A stretch of 64,000 bases of DNA from Pseudoclavibacter sp. CFCC 11306 (GTDB lineage: Bacteria; Actinomycetota; Actinomycetes; Actinomycetales; Microbacteriaceae), in contig NZ_WBKF01000003.1 in the NCBI RefSeq assembly GCF_008831235.1, positions 248,001 through 312,000 of the forward strand, read 5' to 3'. This document shows, piece by piece, positions 61,483 through 64,000 of the stretch. Position 1 is the first letter of the stretch; the number at the start of each line of letters is the position of its first letter. Below the pieces are notes generated by a model that saw only the letters and a list, made by a program, of their open reading frames with translations, was not told where the DNA came from and made no database searches. Position numbers and translations under genes: made by a program.

Positions 61483-62835
61483 GCGGCGAACATGCACCGG
61501 GTCGTCGCCGAACTGATGCTCGATCGCGGTGGCCAGAGTGCGACGCCACCATGCGTAATCATGGCCGCCGTTCACTTCGGTGAGCGTGACGTCCACGCCC
61601 GCTTCGCTCAGCTGAGCCGCCAGCGCGCGCGTCGGTTCGAGCAGCACCCACTCCTGCAGGCCCACCTGCAGGTCGATGCGCGCACCCACCGGCGGCCGGG
61701 CGGCGGCCTCGAGCGCGACATCCGGCTGCCACAGCGCGGCAGACTGGCTGATCGCGCCGCCGAACACGTCGGGACGCCGCACCACGGCAGCGATCGCGGC
61801 GAGACCGCCCAGGCTCTGGCCGGCGACGACGGTGCGGTGAGGGTCCCAGCTCAGAGCCGCACCCCAGTGCTCGACCACCCACGGGCGCAGGCGGTCTGCG
61901 AGCCAGTCGACGATACCGCCGTGCTCGTCGAGCTCGTCCCAGCGGCGTTCGCGGTCGGCGCTGTCGACGAAGACGGCCAGCAGCGGAGGGATCACTCCCT
62001 CGGCGATCATGTTGTCGAGGATGGTCGGCAGCGGTTGCACGCCCGCCCAGACGTCGCCGTCGAGCACGATGAGCAGGGGCAGCTGCTGGCCGGCGAGCAT
62101 CGCCTGGGCGCCGGCGTCGGCGAGCGCCTGATGTGTGCGGCCAGGCTTCGCCACTTCGAGCGCGCTGGGCTCGTAGACCCAGAGGCGACGGTCGTCCGGG
62201 CCGAGGTGCTCGGCCAGCGTGCCCTCGGGAACGTCGTCGCGAGGCGCCCGCCATTCTTCGGACGGCGCGTGCCGCAGCGCCACGACCGACATGCGCACCC
62301 CAGCCCGGTTCGTGATCTGGCGCAGGTTGCGCGGGTCGGGCAGCCCGTGGTCGAGCACCTCGCGGATGCCGCGCTGATCAAGCCCCTGCCACGGGACCGG
62401 TGCCCCCGGCAGCGCGATCTGGTAGCTGTACGAGGCAATCCAGTCGCGTCGCATGAGATAGCTGAGGTGCCACAGGTCGGTACCGGGGATGCGATGCATC
62501 AGCGACCGGTCGAGATCGGTCTCGTCGGTGATGCGGTTGATGAAGAGCAGCACCTGCTCGGCCGCGGCGTCATGCAGAACGAAAGTGACGATGCGGTGAT
62601 CGGGATCGTCTGGGGCGTCGGGATGCTCGGGAGTGGCGGGCAGATGCTCGAACACCGGGCTCACCGGGTGCTCGGCCCGAAACTCGTCGGCGAGCGTCTG
62701 CGGCGTGCGTATGCCGTCAGGATGCCGGAGCAGGTCAGCGATGCGGGCTTCGAGCCCGGCGATCAACGGGCTGGTGGTCAGCGGTGCCGGTTCTGGGCGG
62801 CGAGTCTTCGGCGGATGCCGCCTGGCAGGGCTCAT
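61480..62835 (-). CDS. Enterochelin-esterase-like alpha/beta hydrolase
   Basis: 451 residues from ATG 62835, chosen for the AGGGGAGC ribosome site (an ATG at 62871 is the alternative). An N-terminal beta-sandwich of the Fes/DUF3327 type (VTFVLHDAAAEQVLLFINRITDE, MHRIPGTDLWHLSYLMRRDW) precedes an esterase D-like hydrolase domain with the nucleophile Ser341 in VVAGQSLGG and the histidine in VNGGHDYAWWR. Fes-type enzymes hydrolyse ferric catecholate siderophores to release iron. The isochorismatase gene and iron box across the divergent gap support that role. Confidence 0.85.
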   Translation of the reverse strand: MSPARRHPPKTRRPEPAPLTTSPLIAGLEARIADLLRHPDGIRTPQTLADEFRAEHPVSPVFEHLPATPEHPDAPDDPDHRIVTFVLHDAAAEQVLLFINRITDETDLDRSLMHRIPGTDLWHLSYLMRRDWIASYSYQIALPGAPVPWQGLDQRGIREVLDHGLPDPRNLRQITNRAGVRMSVVALRHAPSEEWRAPRDDVPEGTLAEHLGPDDRRLWVYEPSALEVAKPGRTHQALADAGAQAMLAGQQLPLLIVLDGDVWAGVQPLPTILDNMIAEGVIPPLLAVFVDSADRERRWDELDEHGGIVDWLADRLRPWVVEHWGAALSWDPHRTVVAGQSLGGLAAIAAVVRRPDVFGGAISQSAALWQPDVALEAAARPPVGARIDLQVGLQEWVLLEPTRALAAQLSEAGVDVTLTEVNGGHDYAWWRRTLATAIEHQFGDDPVHVRR

Positions 62836-62971
62836 CTTCAGCTCCCCTGTTGGTTCGGCGACGCTCTTCACTGCGCATTCACCCGTTGTTTGCTCACCCG
62901 CTCATTCTGGCACGGTGGTCGGGCTCTGGCCATGCGCAGATGCACCTCGCAGTGTGCAACCGCATGCAACC

Positions 62972-63011
62972 GGACTCGGCCGGGCTCAACGGGACTCGGC
63001 CGCGCTCAACC
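62972..63011. repeat. Two 20-base tandem repeats
   Basis: GGACTCGGCCGGGCTCAACG (62972) and GGACTCGGCCGCGCTCAACC (62992) are adjacent, differing at two positions. Confidence 0.85.
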
Positions 63012-63081
63012 GCTCACAGCCCCCATCCGCCCCGACTCCCCCACGCCGGGCAGCCACCTGCCCCCAATCGACCCGCTCCTG

Positions 63082-63215
63082 GCATCCAGCCGCCCCAAAT
63101 GCTGCACCACAGCATCCAGACATGGAACTTGGCATGTCTCGACGCCCACAAACGACATTTCCCATGCCTCGATCCCGGGAGACGACTTTTCCGTGCCCTC
63201 GATCCTCAGACGCGG
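63082..63215. repeat. Dispersed intergenic palindromic repeat, copy C
   Basis: Contains the core GCATCCAGACATGGAACTTG. It continues with TTCCCATGCCTCGATCC and the related TTCCGTGCCCTCGATCC, so it is partly a tandem array. AGACATG pairs with CATGTCT within it. It lies in the 593-base gap between the esterase and isochorismatase genes. Confidence 0.85.
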
Positions 63216-63277
63216 CTCGCAGCCGGGATACCGTTCGCGAAAGTACAGAACCTGTGCCCATCACTCGCTAACACCCG

Positions 63278-63323
63278 CACGTTCTGCACACTCGACGGCT
63301 GCTCAACACGTTCTGCACACTCG
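63278..63323. repeat. 17-base direct repeat upstream of the isochorismatase gene
   Basis: CACGTTCTGCACACTCG at 63278-63294 and 63307-63323. The remaining sequence of this gap (62836-63428) holds no supported gene. Confidence 0.9.
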
Positions 63324-63379
63324 CAGCCCACAGCGCAGACGCCCAACCCGAGGCAGGTGCCCGCAGCACGAATGTCGAC

Positions 63380-63398
63380 TAAGGTGAGCCTGTCCAAT
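63380..63398 (+). promoter_or_regulatory. DtxR/IdeR-like iron box
   Basis: TAAGGTGAGCCTGTCCAAT resembles the DtxR-family consensus TTAGGTTAGGCTAACCTAA, especially in its left half. It lies 30 bases before the isochorismatase ATG. Iron-loaded repressor would switch the siderophore genes off. Confidence 0.55.
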
Positions 63399-63428
63399 AT
63401 TTCCCACACGAGAGGCGACCGAGATCGC

Positions 63429-64000
63429 ATGTTGGATGCCATCGTCGACTACGTACCACCGTGCCCGACCGAACTTCCCTCAAACCGGGTGAGCTGGAAC
63501 ATCGATCCGGCACGCGCCATGCTGCTCGTGCACGACATGCAGCAGCATTTCCTGTCGTCCTACCCACCCGAGTCGGCCGCTCTCAACACTGCCGTCGATA
63601 ACATCGTCCGGCTGCGCGACATAGCCGTCGCCCACGGCGTGCCGGTGGTCTACAGCGCTCAGCCTCCAGCGCAGGATGCTCAACGTCGCGCCCTGCTGAC
63701 CGACTTCTGGGGCCCTGGCCTGCAGACCGACGACGAAGCTCGCCTCATCGATTCCCTCGGCTCAGTCGACGAGGCCCAAATCATGACAAAGTGGCGCTAC
63801 GACGCATTCGAACGCACCGACCTCACCGACCGGCTGCAGCGCACCGGCCGAGACCAGCTGATCGTCGTCGGGGTCTATGCACACATCGGCTGCCTCGCCA
63901 CCGCGTTGTCTGCCTTCATGAAAGACATCCAGCCGTTCCTCATCGGCGACGCCCTCGCCGACTTCTCCGCCGCGCACCACCAGCAGGCACTCGCCTACGC
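63429..64000 (+). CDS. dhbB: Isochorismatase (EntB/DhbB type), 3' end off window
   Basis: The 190 visible residues match isochorismatases that form 2,3-dihydro-2,3-dihydroxybenzoate for catecholate siderophores. Motifs: the catalytic aspartate in MLLVHDMQQHFL, PVVYSAQPPAQDAQRRALL, FWGPGL, the lysine in IMTKWRYDAFERTDL and VVGVYAHIGCLATAL. In this family a C-terminal aryl-carrier domain may follow beyond the edge. No strong ribosome site precedes the ATG (GAGAGGCGACCGAGATCGC). The iron box just upstream and the esterase opposite indicate a siderophore locus to the right. Confidence 0.9.
   Translation, partial: MLDAIVDYVPPCPTELPSNRVSWNIDPARAMLLVHDMQQHFLSSYPPESAALNTAVDNIVRLRDIAVAHGVPVVYSAQPPAQDAQRRALLTDFWGPGLQTDDEARLIDSLGSVDEAQIMTKWRYDAFERTDLTDRLQRTGRDQLIVVGVYAHIGCLATALSAFMKDIQPFLIGDALADFSAAHHQQALAY

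Noticed and set aside
61012-63387. A 791-codon open frame on the plus strand
   Set aside because: It runs antisense to the nitroreductase and esterase and through repeat-rich intergenic DNA. Composition is typical of a GC-rich shadow.

Overview
The window is GC-rich, densely packed actinobacterial DNA. Markers of the lineage are a mycothiol S-conjugate amidase (Mca), an AdnA/AdnB helicase-nuclease pair, UPF0182, DUF3107, DUF4245 and DUF4307 proteins, a 180-kDa-type NAD-glutamate dehydrogenase, and many GTG starts sitting 6-8 bases after a TANNNT -10 box (leaderless mRNAs). Gene content and order fit a member of the Micrococcales, most likely Microbacteriaceae; the genus cannot be fixed from the sequence. 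I see no rRNA, prophage, transposase or CRISPR array. About 50 genes and one tRNA are called.

Left part (1-6,400): a riboflavin operon under an FMN riboswitch (ribE, then ribBA running off the left edge); a DUF4342 protein; a cation/proton antiporter; an FBP-domain zinc protein; a DUF1801 protein with a possible 22-codon ORF overlapping its stop; a TPP riboswitch driving a TenA-family gene; a lipoprotein gene lying between two copies of the tenA 3' end; and initiator tRNA-Met. 6,400-15,700: a two-component system (histidine kinase and LuxR-type regulator) followed by a MacB/LolD-like ABC exporter. Both promoters carry the same 16-base operator-like motif. Then come a DksA/TraR-type zinc-finger protein and a large sortase-anchored thioester-domain-like surface protein.

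15,700-34,850: a block that, from memory, resembles the Mycobacterium tuberculosis Rv3193c-Rv3211 neighbourhood. It holds a UPF0182 membrane protein, a Lon-like secreted protease without a PDZ domain, a DUF2342-type zinc metalloprotease, a ThiF/TOMM cyclodehydratase-like protein, UvrD2, a phosphotransferase-like protein with changed catalytic residues, AdnB and AdnA (double-strand-break resection), DUF3107, a ferritin-like protein and an RhlE-type DEAD-box helicase.

34,850-47,700: housekeeping genes ispH, xseA-xseB, a DUF4245 protein, beta-carbonic anhydrase, fumC, phoH, ychF, an aldehyde dehydrogenase and a GNAT acetyltransferase. Between phoH and ychF lies an apparently acquired AbiEi/DUF559-type gene framed by two copies of a 77-base partly palindromic element. 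47,700-64,000: NAD-glutamate dehydrogenase, hemolysin III, an isoprenyl transferase, a small membrane protein, mca, DUF4307, greA, ilvA, an AI-2E family transporter, a nitroreductase, an enterochelin-esterase-like hydrolase and, at the right edge, an isochorismatase behind a DtxR/IdeR-like iron box. The last two suggest a catecholate-siderophore locus continuing to the right.

The least ordinary features are the repeat-framed DUF559 gene, a dispersed intergenic palindromic repeat family (copies near 6.5, 55.1 and 63.1 kb), the shared operator of the two-component/ABC module, the PDZ-less Lon-like protease, the degenerate kinase-like protein beside uvrD2, and the very frequent leaderless starts, some on short upstream ORFs.
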